Assembly: GCA_014762625.1 (NCBI GenBank)
Contig: JABURQ010000097.1
Coordinates: 56,451-120,450, forward strand
Source: Planctomycetaceae bacterium
GTDB lineage: Bacteria; Planctomycetota; Planctomycetia; Planctomycetales; Planctomycetaceae
DNA: 64,000 nt
Direction: 5' to 3'
Positions 19,135 to 30,090 of the stretch are shown one piece after another. The notes below the pieces were generated by a model that was not told the origin of the DNA, made no database searches, and saw only the letters and a program-made list of their open reading frames with translations. Each line of letters opens with the position of its first letter. Position 1 is the stretch's first letter. The position numbers were made by a program, and so were the translations under genes.

Positions 19135-21039
19135 CTAGCGGTTTTCCAGATAGGTATAGCGTCCCACTTCCCGGGCGTAGCTCGAAACCAGTCCCTCGGC
19201 TTCTTCCGCGGTTAAAGTTCCGGCGGCGATCTGCTTGTCGGCTAACTCGCGCACGTGTTCCAACGCGATAATCGTATCGTATCCCGCAATTTGCATCATC
19301 TCTCCGACGTTACTCCCCTTTTTCGTCCGAACGATGCGATAACCACCTCCCTCATTGATTTCAAGCAAAGCCTCGTTCGGCTGGCCGAAGAGATTATGAT
19401 AACTCCCCATCACTTCCTGGTACGCGCCGACAAAAAAGATAGCCAAATAATACGGATCGTCATTCAGTTCGTGCAGTGGGAGCACTTCTTTCAGTTCGGA
19501 CGCATCGATGAAATGATCGATGATACCATCCGAATCGCACGTGACATCGACCATCGTGGTAATTTCGGTAGGAGGCTCGTTCAAACGATGGATCGGCATG
19601 ATGGGAAAGAGCTGGTCGATCGCCCAATGATCCGGAGCCGACTTAAACAATGAGAAATTACAGAGATATTTGGACGCCAACTTTTTCTTCGCGTCTTCGA
19701 ATTCCTCCGTCTCATCTTCCGCGAGATGTGCATAGTGGACGGCCTTGTTACAGATATTCCAGAACAGCACCTCACCTTTGCCACGATCTTCAAGGGTGAT
19801 GAGACCGAGATTGAACTGAAAATGCATGCTGTCTTTGTCGTTCAGCGCATCGTGATAATATTCGCGATAATTCTCTGCATCGATTTCATCGTAGGTCTGT
19901 TTCATCTCGCGAATCACATCGGGATCATCGTCATCGACTTCCACCTCCGGACGTTTATCGGCGAAGGTTTCGATCTCGTCCCAAATGGAAGTGATGAAGA
20001 GTGCATGCGCTGCCGTCAATACACGTCCCGATTCCGTGATGATATTGGGGACGGGGATCGACTCGTTTTCGCAAACTTGGCCGATCGTATAAACAACGTC
20101 GTTCGCGAACTCCTGCATGCTGTAGTTCACCGACGACTCGACGTTCGTATTACTCCCGTCGTAGTCCACCCCCATACCGCCGCCGATGTCGAGGTAAGCC
20201 ACCGGAAATTCCATCGCCCGGATTTTCGCATACACGCGTGCAGCTTCCTGCATCGCCCCTTTGATACTGCGAATATCGGTGATCTGCGAGCCGATATGAA
20301 AATGCATCAGCGACAGACACTCTTCCATCCCGGCTTCTTTGAGGACCCGCAGACAATCGAGGATTTCGGAAGTCGTCAAACCGAACTTTGCGGCTTCCCC
20401 TCCCGAGGAAACCCATTTGCCCATCCCTTGTGAGTAAAGCTTAGCTCGCAAGCCAATCAAAGGCTTAACGCCGGTCTCCTGCGCACGTCGAACCACCATC
20501 CGCAATTCGTTCAGTTTCTCAATCACAATGACCACGCGTTTGCCAATCCGCGTTCCAATGATTGCCAGATCCACAAACGCCGAGTCCTTGAAACCATTAC
20601 AGATCAACAGCGACTCCGGAGACTGTTCGAGAGACAGCGCGGCATACAGTTCCGACTTGGAACCGCACTCCACACCACAGTGAAATTGAGCCCCTTCCGT
20701 CAAAAAAGTCTCAATCACTTCCCGACGCGGATTTACCTTCATCGGAATGACGGGAAAATGTTTTCCCTGATAGTCGAATTCGGCGCAAGCCTGTTTGTAA
20801 GCGCTATGGAGGCGGGTCAATTGACTCGTGAGCAATTGAGGAAACCTCAGTAACAAAGGCGTTCCGAGTTTCTTCGACGTGACGAGTTCTTCGACAATTT
20901 CAGAGATATCGGCGACATCGGGAGAATCCTCTTCCGTTCGGATGCAAAGATGCCCCGCCTCGTTGACGGCAAAATAACCGGCTCCCCAGTCTTCAATCCC
21001 GTAGTCTTCACGATCGTTCGCAAAATCGTTGGTCGACAT
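19135..21039 (-). CDS. speA: Biosynthetic arginine decarboxylase
   Basis: 634 aa PLP group IV decarboxylase; FPVIPMKVNPRREVIET, GVECGSKSELYAAL, LDIGGGMGVDYDGS. Confidence 0.93.
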   Translation of the reverse strand: MSTNDFANDREDYGIEDWGAGYFAVNEAGHLCIRTEEDSPDVADISEIVEELVTSKKLGTPLLLRFPQLLTSQLTRLHSAYKQACAEFDYQGKHFPVIPMKVNPRREVIETFLTEGAQFHCGVECGSKSELYAALSLEQSPESLLICNGFKDSAFVDLAIIGTRIGKRVVIVIEKLNELRMVVRRAQETGVKPLIGLRAKLYSQGMGKWVSSGGEAAKFGLTTSEILDCLRVLKEAGMEECLSLMHFHIGSQITDIRSIKGAMQEAARVYAKIRAMEFPVAYLDIGGGMGVDYDGSNTNVESSVNYSMQEFANDVVYTIGQVCENESIPVPNIITESGRVLTAAHALFITSIWDEIETFADKRPEVEVDDDDPDVIREMKQTYDEIDAENYREYYHDALNDKDSMHFQFNLGLITLEDRGKGEVLFWNICNKAVHYAHLAEDETEEFEDAKKKLASKYLCNFSLFKSAPDHWAIDQLFPIMPIHRLNEPPTEITTMVDVTCDSDGIIDHFIDASELKEVLPLHELNDDPYYLAIFFVGAYQEVMGSYHNLFGQPNEALLEINEGGGYRIVRTKKGSNVGEMMQIAGYDTIIALEHVRELADKQIAAGTLTAEEAEGLVSSYAREVGRYTYLENR

Positions 21040-21046
21040 AAGCTGT

Positions 21047-21268
21047 TCAGTCCTGTTGGTGGGTGCTCGAAGACGTCATCGCAGTCCATTCCTCCGTCGA
21101 GAGTTCCTGAGCCTCTTCCGCAAGCAGCAAAGGAATCCCGTCCAAAATAGGAAACGAGAATCGATGCTCCGGGTTTGCACAAATCAGGGCATTCTCCGCT
21201 GGTATCAGAGTTGCCCCGCAACCGGGGCATTTGACTAACGAGGCAATTGCTTCAAACTCAAAGGCCAT
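21047..21268 (-). CDS. Trm112-family zinc-binding protein
   Basis: LVKCPGCGATLIP...LICANPEHRFSFPILDGIPLLL. Confidence 0.85.
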   Translation of the reverse strand: MAFEFEAIASLVKCPGCGATLIPAENALICANPEHRFSFPILDGIPLLLAEEAQELSTEEWTAMTSSSTHQQD

Positions 21269-21289
21269 CTCCCACCTCCGTATCCTGGA

Positions 21290-22306
21290 TCAAAAACCAC
21301 GATCGGCCTGAATGTCGGCAAAGTTTCGCAGTTGGTATCCGATGCCGGCGTAATCGAGACAACTGCACAACGCCCTCACCGCGACGCCCATTCCGTCTGG
21401 ACCACTGAACCCTCCGAACTGCCCTCCCCCTTTGAGATGCGGTTCGGTCTCCAGGAAGAACCCAGGGACGCCCAGTTTTTGCATTTTTTCGGTCATTGCG
21501 GGCAGATGCTCGCGCAGGTCTCGGAAGACCAGTTCGTGACCGGCATCGCCGACATTCGCGGGAACGAAGTTTTTCAAACGTTCCTCATCGACGTGCCCTT
21601 CCCATTCCAGCGACTTGTCGATGCGATAGTCCTTGATGTGGATCCAGCCGATATAGGGTCGCATCGCGACATATTCTTCATAGACCTGGACCGGATTCTT
21701 ATTCTGTGCAGCCACATTGCCGCCGTCAAAAATACAGACCATGTTCGGATGATCCACTTTCTCCGCCAGAGTCGCCAGCATCGGGCCGGTATCCCCGACA
21801 AGATTCGGCTCGATTTCGAGTCCGTAAATCAACCCCTCTTTCGCACAGAGATCGACGATCCTCCCGATCTGATCGACGGCCTGATCGATGTACGGCGTCT
21901 GATCTTCGCCCGCGGGATGATAGAATGAGAAACCGCGAATCAATTTGGTACCCAGCTGCTGAGCAGCGGCGATCGTCTTGCGGACCTCTCCTTCAAGATA
22001 CTCGTCAAACGGTACAAAAACGTTCTTGGACGAATCTTCCTGATCGACGAGCTTCACCTTCCCGACTCGAGAACCGATACTCGTGACGTTCATGCCGTAT
22101 TCATCGTGCCATTCAAGTAATCGTTTGTATTCATCCTGACTAAGATCGACGACGTGTTTCACTTCGCCCGTTCCGTTCACATCGATGAATCGGGGGGAAT
22201 AGTAACGCAAGCCGATCGCGGAAAGCGCCGTCATTTGCTCAAGGGCGGTTTTATGATTGGCGGCTTCGTCGGCAAACGCGGAGATCAGAACTTCGGGATC
22301 ACTCAT
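21290..22306 (-). CDS. Sugar phosphate isomerase/epimerase (TIM barrel)
   Basis: [35 protein letters not shown] motifs. Confidence 0.85.
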   Translation of the reverse strand: MSDPEVLISAFADEAANHKTALEQMTALSAIGLRYYSPRFIDVNGTGEVKHVVDLSQDEYKRLLEWHDEYGMNVTSIGSRVGKVKLVDQEDSSKNVFVPFDEYLEGEVRKTIAAAQQLGTKLIRGFSFYHPAGEDQTPYIDQAVDQIGRIVDLCAKEGLIYGLEIEPNLVGDTGPMLATLAEKVDHPNMVCIFDGGNVAAQNKNPVQVYEEYVAMRPYIGWIHIKDYRIDKSLEWEGHVDEERLKNFVPANVGDAGHELVFRDLREHLPAMTEKMQKLGVPGFFLETEPHLKGGGQFGGFSGPDGMGVAVRALCSCLDYAGIGYQLRNFADIQADRGF

Positions 22307-22561
22307 GATGAAAAACCAGTCTTCGTTGATGTCGCAAGGAAGGGATGAAAACGGAGATTATCCACAGCGAACAGCATTGTTCAGTTTTCCGTGGACCGAT
22401 GCAAGCTTTCCGAGTCCGACGTTGTTTTTCGACACGATCTGATCGTTTTGAAATTTGATTTTGGCCGCCATGTGCAAAAGAGAAGGCATGCCCTGGGAAA
22501 TTCTCACAGGAACAATTTCTCAGCATGGGAGCAATGGAATTCCGACGCGCACGTTCGTACG

Positions 22562-23848
22562 ATGGAGTTCATGAATACGACACAGACACCTACGATTCGT
22601 GCCGGCATGGTCGGCATGGGAATGATTTTTGACGAAACGTATCGCCCGTTTTTTGAGGCCGCCCGAGCGGAAGGTCTTTACGACCGCAAGTTCGGCGATG
22701 TGAGCGTCGAGCTGGCCGCCGTCGCCACGCGAACCGGCAAACGGGCGGAAGCTTACCGCGATCGGGCGGGGGACGCGATCCATCCGTTTGAGAGTTTCGC
22801 GGGTGAAGACTCGGTCGATCAAATGGTCGCCCAGAATCTCGATTTTGCCTGCGTGGCGACGCCCGATAATCGTCACTTCGAAGCCTCGAAAAAAATCCTC
22901 GAGGCAGGAACGAACCTGCTCGTCGAAAAGCCGTCCGTCCTCAAACTTCAGGAACTCGACGAACTCCAACGCCTCGCCGAGGAAAAGGAACTCCTCGCGA
23001 AAGTGGTTTACCACAAATTGCTCGATCCCGACCATAAAAAAATGCGGACCCTGGTCGCCGACAATGTCCTCAAACACGTGAATACCGGCTATTGTTCGCT
23101 CCTGGAACCGAAATCGATCTCCGGGGGACAATTTGCCGAATGGATTCGCGGCCGAAATCCCGGCACGTACGTCGCCGTCCATTACATCAAACTGATCGAC
23201 TTTTCCTTCGGCGGAAAACTGAAAACGATCACCGCCTCGGGACAACGGGGACTCGTCGGTCCCGCCGACGGGAACACCTGGGACAGCAACCAGATGAAAA
23301 TGGTTTACGAATACGATGACGGTCGCGAAGCCGCCTTCGACATTCACACCTCCTGGGTCACTCCCGATAATTTTCCGGGCTACGTCGAACAGGAAGTACA
23401 ATTCCGTTTCGACAACGGGCTCTGGAACGGCCATTCCCGCAAACGCGGAGTCGAAGTAACGGTCGAAGAGCTCACTCCGCTCAAAATGAAAAACTCGATG
23501 AACAATCACTACAACGGGGAATTCCTCGAGCCGTGGGGAGCTCGTTCCCAACGCGGCTACGGAATTGAAGTGATTGAGCGGTATGCCCGAGAAGTCGCTT
23601 ACCTCGAACATGGCGGTTCTGAGGCCGAACGCCCTCAGCGACTGGCTGAGCTCAAATCCCTCACGTACAATGATGTCTCCGCCGACCGTCAGACTGTGGC
23701 GGCGGTCCAAGCTTTGGAAGCCATTCTGGAAAAAGCCGCCAACGGCGAACCCGATTGTACGGTCCGGGTCAATGACAAGAACGGCGGGCTTGTACTCTAT
23801 CGTCCCGGATCGACCGACTACGAAGTCTTATATGAAGGAACTGTCTGA
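22562..23848 (+). CDS. Gfo/Idh/MocA-family oxidoreductase
   Basis: Rossmann start IRAGMVGMGMIFDETYRP; CVATPDNRHFEASKKILEAGTNLLVEKPSVL; start 22562 or 22571. Confidence 0.88.
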   Translation: MEFMNTTQTPTIRAGMVGMGMIFDETYRPFFEAARAEGLYDRKFGDVSVELAAVATRTGKRAEAYRDRAGDAIHPFESFAGEDSVDQMVAQNLDFACVATPDNRHFEASKKILEAGTNLLVEKPSVLKLQELDELQRLAEEKELLAKVVYHKLLDPDHKKMRTLVADNVLKHVNTGYCSLLEPKSISGGQFAEWIRGRNPGTYVAVHYIKLIDFSFGGKLKTITASGQRGLVGPADGNTWDSNQMKMVYEYDDGREAAFDIHTSWVTPDNFPGYVEQEVQFRFDNGLWNGHSRKRGVEVTVEELTPLKMKNSMNNHYNGEFLEPWGARSQRGYGIEVIERYAREVAYLEHGGSEAERPQRLAELKSLTYNDVSADRQTVAAVQALEAILEKAANGEPDCTVRVNDKNGGLVLYRPGSTDYEVLYEGTV

Positions 23849-23923
23849 AAGCCAGCCCACCATTGTGTTCTCCTCAATGAACTCACCCGCGCCACATTCC
23901 TACCACCAGTATGAGAATCACTC

Positions 23924-25324
23924 ATGACCAGCCCCATCCAATTCCACGGTGAAGATCGTTCCAATCAGGTTCGTGCCGATATCGCCGGCGTGGAACCGAT
24001 CTCGCTACGAACCTTTACCCCGTCTCAAGCCGTCTTCGCCAAATCGGCGGGTCCGTTCCACTGGACTCCCGAAGGCCGACGTCTGTACGATTTTTCGTCG
24101 GGCGTGCTCGTCGCGAATCTGGGACATAATCCCAAACGCTGGACCAAACGGTTCACAGAATATCTCGGATGGAGCCCCGATCATCTGACCGGCGATCCTC
24201 AGGAAGGCGAATATTTCGAAGCCGTCACAATGACCGCCTATAACGGCATCACCGAAATTGAAAACGAAGCCTCGCAGCGTTTGCTCAAAAGCGTGCAATC
24301 ATCTCCCGGAGGAGAAAAACTGGACACGGTCATGTGGGCCGCCTCCGGTTCTGAAGCCGTGATCAAATCACTCTGGGCGTCGTTGCATCGCGATCACGAT
24401 CGCGATATCATCCTGGCAACTCGTTTCGGATTTCACGGCAAAAAAGGGCTCGCCGGAGCCGTGACCGGATCGGAATCTGATCCCGAGCGCGATCCACGCG
24501 TGAAATTCATCGGATTCCCTCGCGACGAATACGACGACTGTTCGAAGTATGGACAGGAAATCGATCTCACCCCCTACCGCGAAGAACTGGACCGTCTGTG
24601 GGACGAACACGGCGAAAAAATCACCTGCCTGATCACAGAACCGTACCTCGGAGGAGGCGGTAGCTTTCACCCTCCCGCGGCCTACCTACAGATGGTGCAA
24701 CAGTTCTGTAACGAGCACGATATTCTGTTCATCCTCGATGAAGTCCAGGCGAACTTTGGACGAACCGGTCACATGTATGCCTTTGAGTCATACGGAATCG
24801 CTCCCGATTTCGTCGTCCTCGGCAAAGGTTTGGGTAACGGAGTCCCTGTGGCAGCGGTTGTCGGTCGCGGAGATATCATCGGACATATGGGATACGGAGC
24901 CACCTCAGATACGTGGTCGGCAAATCCTCTCTCCTGTGCCGCGGTATTGGCGACTCTCGACGAATTTGAACAGACCGATGTTCTGGAACATACTCGTTCC
25001 CTCACTCCTCTCTTCCTGGAAAAACTGACCGACCTGAAATCGACCGGAGCCATTGCGAAAGTCCGCGGTGAAGGGATGGTCTTTGGAATTGAGTGCGCTC
25101 CGCTCGGAGACCGGTCTGCTCAGAATGTCGCGAATGCGATTGTGGAAGCCTGTTACCTGGGTGAAGAGGGAGGCGACGGCATCCACTTGCTGGGCGCTCT
25201 TGCCGGCAAGGTGCTCCGCGTCAGCCCTCCTTTGACGATCACGCGCGAGCAAGCGGAAGAATCTCTGGAATTACTGAAGCGACTGGTCGGCAAAGTCGCC
25301 ATGCAAAATGCGGTTGCTTCGTGA
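23924..25324 (+). CDS. Class III aminotransferase
   Basis: AASGSEAVIKSLWAS, ILDEVQANFGRTG, VVLGKGLGNGVPVAAVVG (PLP Lys). Confidence 0.9.
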   Translation: MTSPIQFHGEDRSNQVRADIAGVEPISLRTFTPSQAVFAKSAGPFHWTPEGRRLYDFSSGVLVANLGHNPKRWTKRFTEYLGWSPDHLTGDPQEGEYFEAVTMTAYNGITEIENEASQRLLKSVQSSPGGEKLDTVMWAASGSEAVIKSLWASLHRDHDRDIILATRFGFHGKKGLAGAVTGSESDPERDPRVKFIGFPRDEYDDCSKYGQEIDLTPYREELDRLWDEHGEKITCLITEPYLGGGGSFHPPAAYLQMVQQFCNEHDILFILDEVQANFGRTGHMYAFESYGIAPDFVVLGKGLGNGVPVAAVVGRGDIIGHMGYGATSDTWSANPLSCAAVLATLDEFEQTDVLEHTRSLTPLFLEKLTDLKSTGAIAKVRGEGMVFGIECAPLGDRSAQNVANAIVEACYLGEEGGDGIHLLGALAGKVLRVSPPLTITREQAEESLELLKRLVGKVAMQNAVAS

Positions 25325-25331
25325 CAAGCAC

Positions 25332-25370
25332 AAAAAAAACCGGCATTCATCAAGGGCGATGAATGCCGGT
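25332..25370. terminator. Strong hairpin (13-bp perfect stem) after the aminotransferase; A-run on left arm
   Basis: ACCGGCATTCATC-AAGGGC-GATGAATGCCGGT, preceded by eight A on + strand. Confidence 0.7.
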
Positions 25371-25729
25371 GCTTACTAGATCCGATCTCTTCGCCTCGGG
25401 GTTTGCAAAAACGGTCCGACTCAATCCTTTCCCGCATGAAATCCTGTCTCACAACAGCGGGATAATGAGATCCGGAAAAGGTTCCGCAAATATCGGTTTG
25501 ACCGAGACTCGACCGGAATGACAAATTCCAGGGAAAACATTCAGGAGACTCAGGATCAGAATGATCCTCTTTTCATATCGGTCGGAGCAAATCGGCGGAT
25601 TGACTCCTCTCCGAAAAAACGAATGTCCTGACACTTACGGTTTTTGAACCTGTTGAGAAAACCAGTCCGATTGTAACGACTGGGGCAGGCTCGCCATTCG
25701 CAGCCAAAATCGAATTTGAAGACGAACTC

Positions 25730-26197
25730 TCAAGGCATCTCAAATTTGTGTTCGTCGGGGCGGACAGTGAGTACGGGGCATTCCGCTTTCCGAACCACTT
25801 TTTCCGCCACCGATCCGAGTAACACATGGGCCAATCCCGATCGCCCATGCGTTCCGAGCACGATCATATCGTAGTCTCCCTCTCGCGCGCAGCGAAGAAT
25901 CTCCACAAACGGCGGACCGTTGCGCAGTTCGGTATTGATCGTGATTTCTTCAGGCAGAGATTCACAAAGACGTTCCAAAGACTTTTTCGCGCTTTCCTGC
26001 AATTCCTGGAGATAATTACCCGGAGCCGGAAACGTCACTCCAGGCTCGGGAAAGAGTGCCACCGCATCCTGTAAGACATAGAGTAAGGTAACTTCCGCAT
26101 CAAATTTTTTCGCTAACTCGATCGCATAATTTGCCGCGTTGACGGAAAAGTCACTGAAGTCGGTCGGGACTAAAATCTTGCGGATGCTGAATGTCAT
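25730..26197 (-). CDS. Universal stress protein (UspA family)
   Basis: IRKILVPTDFSDFSVNAANYAIELA; MIVLGTHGRSGLAHVLLGSVAEKVVRKAECPVLTV; ORF opens at 26248. Confidence 0.93.
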   Translation of the reverse strand: MTFSIRKILVPTDFSDFSVNAANYAIELAKKFDAEVTLLYVLQDAVALFPEPGVTFPAPGNYLQELQESAKKSLERLCESLPEEITINTELRNGPPFVEILRCAREGDYDMIVLGTHGRSGLAHVLLGSVAEKVVRKAECPVLTVRPDEHKFEMP

Positions 26198-26304
26198 CGT
26201 AGGTCTCCTCTCTGGGGCGCAATTGCAACTGTTCAGTCGATGCTCCATGATAACATTTTACCCCTTCGAGAGTTGTCTTTTTTGAAAATGGATTTCGTTC
26301 GCTC

Positions 26305-26937
26305 ATGTCACACTGGAAATTTCTCCTGCTGGCCACGCTGTTTCAGGGAGGCCTGCTACTCGCGGGTTTCGGCATCGCTGTTGCTGCAGGAGTGAATCTT
26401 GTATTCGAGGTCAATTCGACGGCCTACTTCCTCGGAGTGTTAGCAACCTTGCCGATGTTCGGGGTGTTCTGGTACGCCATGCAGTCCACTTGGTCTCCGC
26501 TCCAGGAACTCCGCCGAATACTAATCGGTCAACTCGGGCCGCTGATTGCTCCCTGCTCGATTCCGGCACTGATCTACGTTTCACTGCTGGCAGGTTTCAG
26601 CGAAGAAATTCTTTTTCGCGGGGCAATACAAAACGGACTCCTGGATCGCGGGTGGGAGCTTGCACTGGCCGTCATAGCAACGAATGTGCTCTTCGGGCTC
26701 TGTCACGCCGCCACACGCATGTATTTTGGCTATGCCGCCGTAGCGGGACTCTATCTGAGTTGGGTCGCGGGATTCTCAAATCAGAATCTGGCCCCCGCCA
26801 TCGTGGCCCATTCACTCTACGATTTTGTGGCCTTGTGGATCATCCGGCAGCGAGTAAGACGTCATTCTGACGACGTGAATGGGGATTCTCCCGACCCATC
26901 GGTTCCCGATGTGGAGAGTTCACCCTCAAACGCCTAA
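26305..26937 (+). CDS. CPBP-family intramembrane metalloprotease
   Basis: GFSEEILFRGAIQNGL, NVLFGLCHAATRMYFGYA, APAIVAHSLYDFVAL. Confidence 0.88.
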   Translation: MSHWKFLLLATLFQGGLLLAGFGIAVAAGVNLVFEVNSTAYFLGVLATLPMFGVFWYAMQSTWSPLQELRRILIGQLGPLIAPCSIPALIYVSLLAGFSEEILFRGAIQNGLLDRGWELALAVIATNVLFGLCHAATRMYFGYAAVAGLYLSWVAGFSNQNLAPAIVAHSLYDFVALWIIRQRVRRHSDDVNGDSPDPSVPDVESSPSNA

Positions 26938-27167
26938 ACTATGTAAAGAGGGAGGTCTGGAGCGTTTAGCCAACAGTGGTATCGGTCACAAGCCGAACTT
27001 CAGCAGCTTTGCTGGTCAGTTTTTTAAGAATCACCTACCATCGTTATCCTCATCGGGGCGTAAATTGCCGATGAAAATGAATGTAATCACAATCTGTGAT
27101 CGATCAAGGATGATCGCGCAGCCGGTCTCTGTTTCTCCGACGGAGCCCTTCAACACCGGATCGCTGC

Positions 27168-30089
27168 ATGACCACGGATGATAAACAGCAACCAAGCGGA
27201 AACCTGCATAGCGATTTTCTACAATCGCTGACGCGTATGACGGTGCGCAGTCCCAGGATCAGTCTGTCGATCATGATCCTGCTCGCGTGCGTCTCAGTCG
27301 GAATCACACTCGCCTGGATGGGATTCAAGACCGAACGCGCCGATCTGATCGATCCGAGTGCTCCGTTCCAGAAACGCTGGAAGCAATATGCCGAGACATT
27401 CGGAGACACCTCTGAAATCATCGTCGTCGTGGAAGCCGACGATCCCCAAACGATCAAAAATACGCTCGACGATCTCGGCGGTCGAATCGAGAAAGAAACC
27501 GACCACTTCCGCAACGTACTCTACAAAATCGAGCCCGGAGAATTACGGACCAAGGGGTTGCAATACCTTTCTCCCGTGCAACTCGAAAAAGGGCTGGATC
27601 AGGTCGAAAAATATTTACCTATCATTCGCGGACGCTGGGACCGACTCCGACTCGACGAAATGATGCGTCGGCTCTCCAACCAGATTCAAACGACCGTGCG
27701 GAATGACGGAAATCCCGAACAGTTATTCGCACACGCCGAGCAACTCGGTTCATCGCTCTCCCGATTCATTCGCGACGGCAACGACTTCAGCAATCCCTGG
27801 CCCGATATCGTTCCCATCGATCCCCGTATGCGGGAAAGCGCTCAGGAAGTGATCTACCTGATGAACGACTCGGGAAACATGGGGTTTCTCAAACTATACG
27901 TGATTCAGACCGAAAAAGACTTCAGCGGCGCGACCACCGGTATCAATCGCTTGCGAGAGATTCTCGGCAAAGCAAAAGCCGACCATCCCGATGCTTCATT
28001 CGGCATGACGGGCATCCCGATCCTCGAAAACGACGAAATGCGAGAGTCCCAAAGCGATATGTGGCTCGCTTCGGTGATCTCCGTCGTCGGGGTGGGACTG
28101 GTGCTGCTGCTTGGTTTTCGCGGCTATCGACACCCTGCCCTGGCAATGATCATGCTGGCCATCGCGATGGCATGGGCGTTCGGTTACACCACGCTGGCTG
28201 TCGGTCATCTGAATATCCTCTCGGTCTCGTTTGCCGCGATCCTGATTGGACTCGGAATCGACTTCGCCATCCATTATCTCGCCCGTTACCTGCAACTGCG
28301 TCACGAAGACGAAATGCTGCGACCAGCCTTGCTGGAGACCTCGGGCAGCGTGGGTGTCGGGATCGTGACCGCTGCCGTCACCACGGCCCTCGCCTTCTTT
28401 TGTGCCAGCTTCACCCAGTTTCTGGGAGTGGCGGAACTTGGCATCATTGCAGGGGGGGGAATTCTGCTCTGCGCACTGGCGACATTTTTGGTTTTACCAG
28501 CCCTGATTGCCTTAGCCGACCAAAATGTAGAGCCGCAAAAGCTCCCCACTCCCTTCCAGGGAAATGCCCTCAAGGCAATGATATCGCGGGCTCCGAAATC
28601 CGTGTTGGCGACGTCGGCTTTTGTGATTCTGGGAACCGCCGTATTTATGCTCCGATTTGAAGACGGGACTCTCCGACCGGCGATTAAATACGATTCCAAT
28701 CTGCTCAATCTTCAAGCCGAAGGACTCAATTCCGTCGAATTACAAAAACGTATCTTCCAAGGCGCACAACATTCTTTGCTCTACGCCGTCTCGGTCGCCG
28801 AAAGCCCCGAAGAAACACGCGAACTGAAACGAAAATTTGAAGCATTACCAACTGTCCATCACGTCGAAGAGCTTGGAAGTCGAATTCCGAGCTTTGAATC
28901 CGAGCAAACGAAACTACTCGTCCAAGCCTTTCACGCTCAACTGGAAGGTTTGCCCGAACGTCCTCCAGAAATTGCAGCTCCCCAGCCGATGGTCTTCGGC
29001 CAACGAACCGATCAGTTACTCAGCGTTCTCAAAACACAGACCGATCCAGCCGCCGTCGAAGCCTATCGGCAGATGGACGACTTCCTCGATCGTTTTTCCG
29101 AACTGAATGGAGACAGCCAACAACAATTCCTGAGGGCCTACCAATATCGTTTTCAAGCTTCTCTACTCGGCCAGTTTCAGGCGCTGTACGCGGCCTCCAA
29201 TTCCACCCCCGTTCGTCTCGACGACCTCCCCTCAGAACTGACCAGTCGCTTCGTCTCCCCCGAGGGGAAATGGTTGCTTCAGATCTATCCGAGAAATCAG
29301 ATCTGGGATGTCGAGCCTCTGGAGGAATTCGTCGAATCGGTCCGCTCGATTGATCCCAACGCAACTGGAACACCTCTCCAAAATTATGAAGCTTCCCGTC
29401 AGATCAAGGAAAGCTATCAACAAGCCGCCATCTACGCCCTGGCGGTAATCGCGATCGTGTTGTTACTCGATTTCCTCGACAACCGCTTTAAAGTCATCGG
29501 GATCATTCCCCCGGTCGTCGGGGTGGGCATTCTGGCCATCGTCCTCCATCAGAAATCGATCGATATCAGCCCTATCTGGTACGTTCTGACGGCATTGGTC
29601 ATGATCGTCGGTATTGCCGGTTACCTCGATTTCCAAAACAGTCGCGATGCTTTGTTGGCGCTGGTGCCGCCGATTGGAGGTTCGTTCATCATGTTTGGCT
29701 TGATGGGAATCCTGGACATCGATCTGAATCCCGCCAATCTCATCGTTCTGCCGCTGGTTCTCGGCATTGGCGTCGATGACGGCGTACATGTTATCCATGA
29801 CTTCCGGGAACAACGAGGCCATTATCAAACCTCCTCCTCAACGATCAACGCGATCGTCCTGACGTCTCTCACCTCGATGATCGGCTTCGGAAGCATGATG
29901 GTCGCCTCGCATCGAGGTCTCTACAGCGTCGGCATGGTGCTGGTGATCGGGGTGGGAAGTTGCCTGCTGGTTTCCCTGGTAACACTCCCCGCCTTGTTGA
30001 CTGCTCTGGATCGATTCAGTTCAGGTTCGGCCTCCTCCAACGGAAAACGCTCTCGAAAAAGCGACAAAGAAGTTGCCCGAGTCGCGTAA
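27168..30089 (+). CDS. MMPL/RND-superfamily transporter (HpnN-like)
   Basis: 973 aa with two repeated TM blocks; AAILIGLGIDFAIHYLARYL and LPLVLGIGVDDGVHVIHDFREQRG. Confidence 0.9.
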   Translation: MTTDDKQQPSGNLHSDFLQSLTRMTVRSPRISLSIMILLACVSVGITLAWMGFKTERADLIDPSAPFQKRWKQYAETFGDTSEIIVVVEADDPQTIKNTLDDLGGRIEKETDHFRNVLYKIEPGELRTKGLQYLSPVQLEKGLDQVEKYLPIIRGRWDRLRLDEMMRRLSNQIQTTVRNDGNPEQLFAHAEQLGSSLSRFIRDGNDFSNPWPDIVPIDPRMRESAQEVIYLMNDSGNMGFLKLYVIQTEKDFSGATTGINRLREILGKAKADHPDASFGMTGIPILENDEMRESQSDMWLASVISVVGVGLVLLLGFRGYRHPALAMIMLAIAMAWAFGYTTLAVGHLNILSVSFAAILIGLGIDFAIHYLARYLQLRHEDEMLRPALLETSGSVGVGIVTAAVTTALAFFCASFTQFLGVAELGIIAGGGILLCALATFLVLPALIALADQNVEPQKLPTPFQGNALKAMISRAPKSVLATSAFVILGTAVFMLRFEDGTLRPAIKYDSNLLNLQAEGLNSVELQKRIFQGAQHSLLYAVSVAESPEETRELKRKFEALPTVHHVEELGSRIPSFESEQTKLLVQAFHAQLEGLPERPPEIAAPQPMVFGQRTDQLLSVLKTQTDPAAVEAYRQMDDFLDRFSELNGDSQQQFLRAYQYRFQASLLGQFQALYAASNSTPVRLDDLPSELTSRFVSPEGKWLLQIYPRNQIWDVEPLEEFVESVRSIDPNATGTPLQNYEASRQIKESYQQAAIYALAVIAIVLLLDFLDNRFKVIGIIPPVVGVGILAIVLHQKSIDISPIWYVLTALVMIVGIAGYLDFQNSRDALLALVPPIGGSFIMFGLMGILDIDLNPANLIVLPLVLGIGVDDGVHVIHDFREQRGHYQTSSSTINAIVLTSLTSMIGFGSMMVASHRGLYSVGMVLVIGVGSCLLVSLVTLPALLTALDRFSSGSASSNGKRSRKSDKEVARVA

Positions 30090-30090
30090 C

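Noticed and set aside
22520-23710. 396-aa minus-strand ORF opposite the Gfo/Idh oxidoreductase
   Set aside because: Fully antisense to a clear enzyme gene; no recognisable domain; typical codon-bias shadow.
27001-27026. CAGCA-GCTT-TGCTG followed by GTCAGTTTTTT after the CPBP protease gene
   Set aside because: Plausible weak terminator, but the stem is short and offset from the T-run; not confident enough to list.
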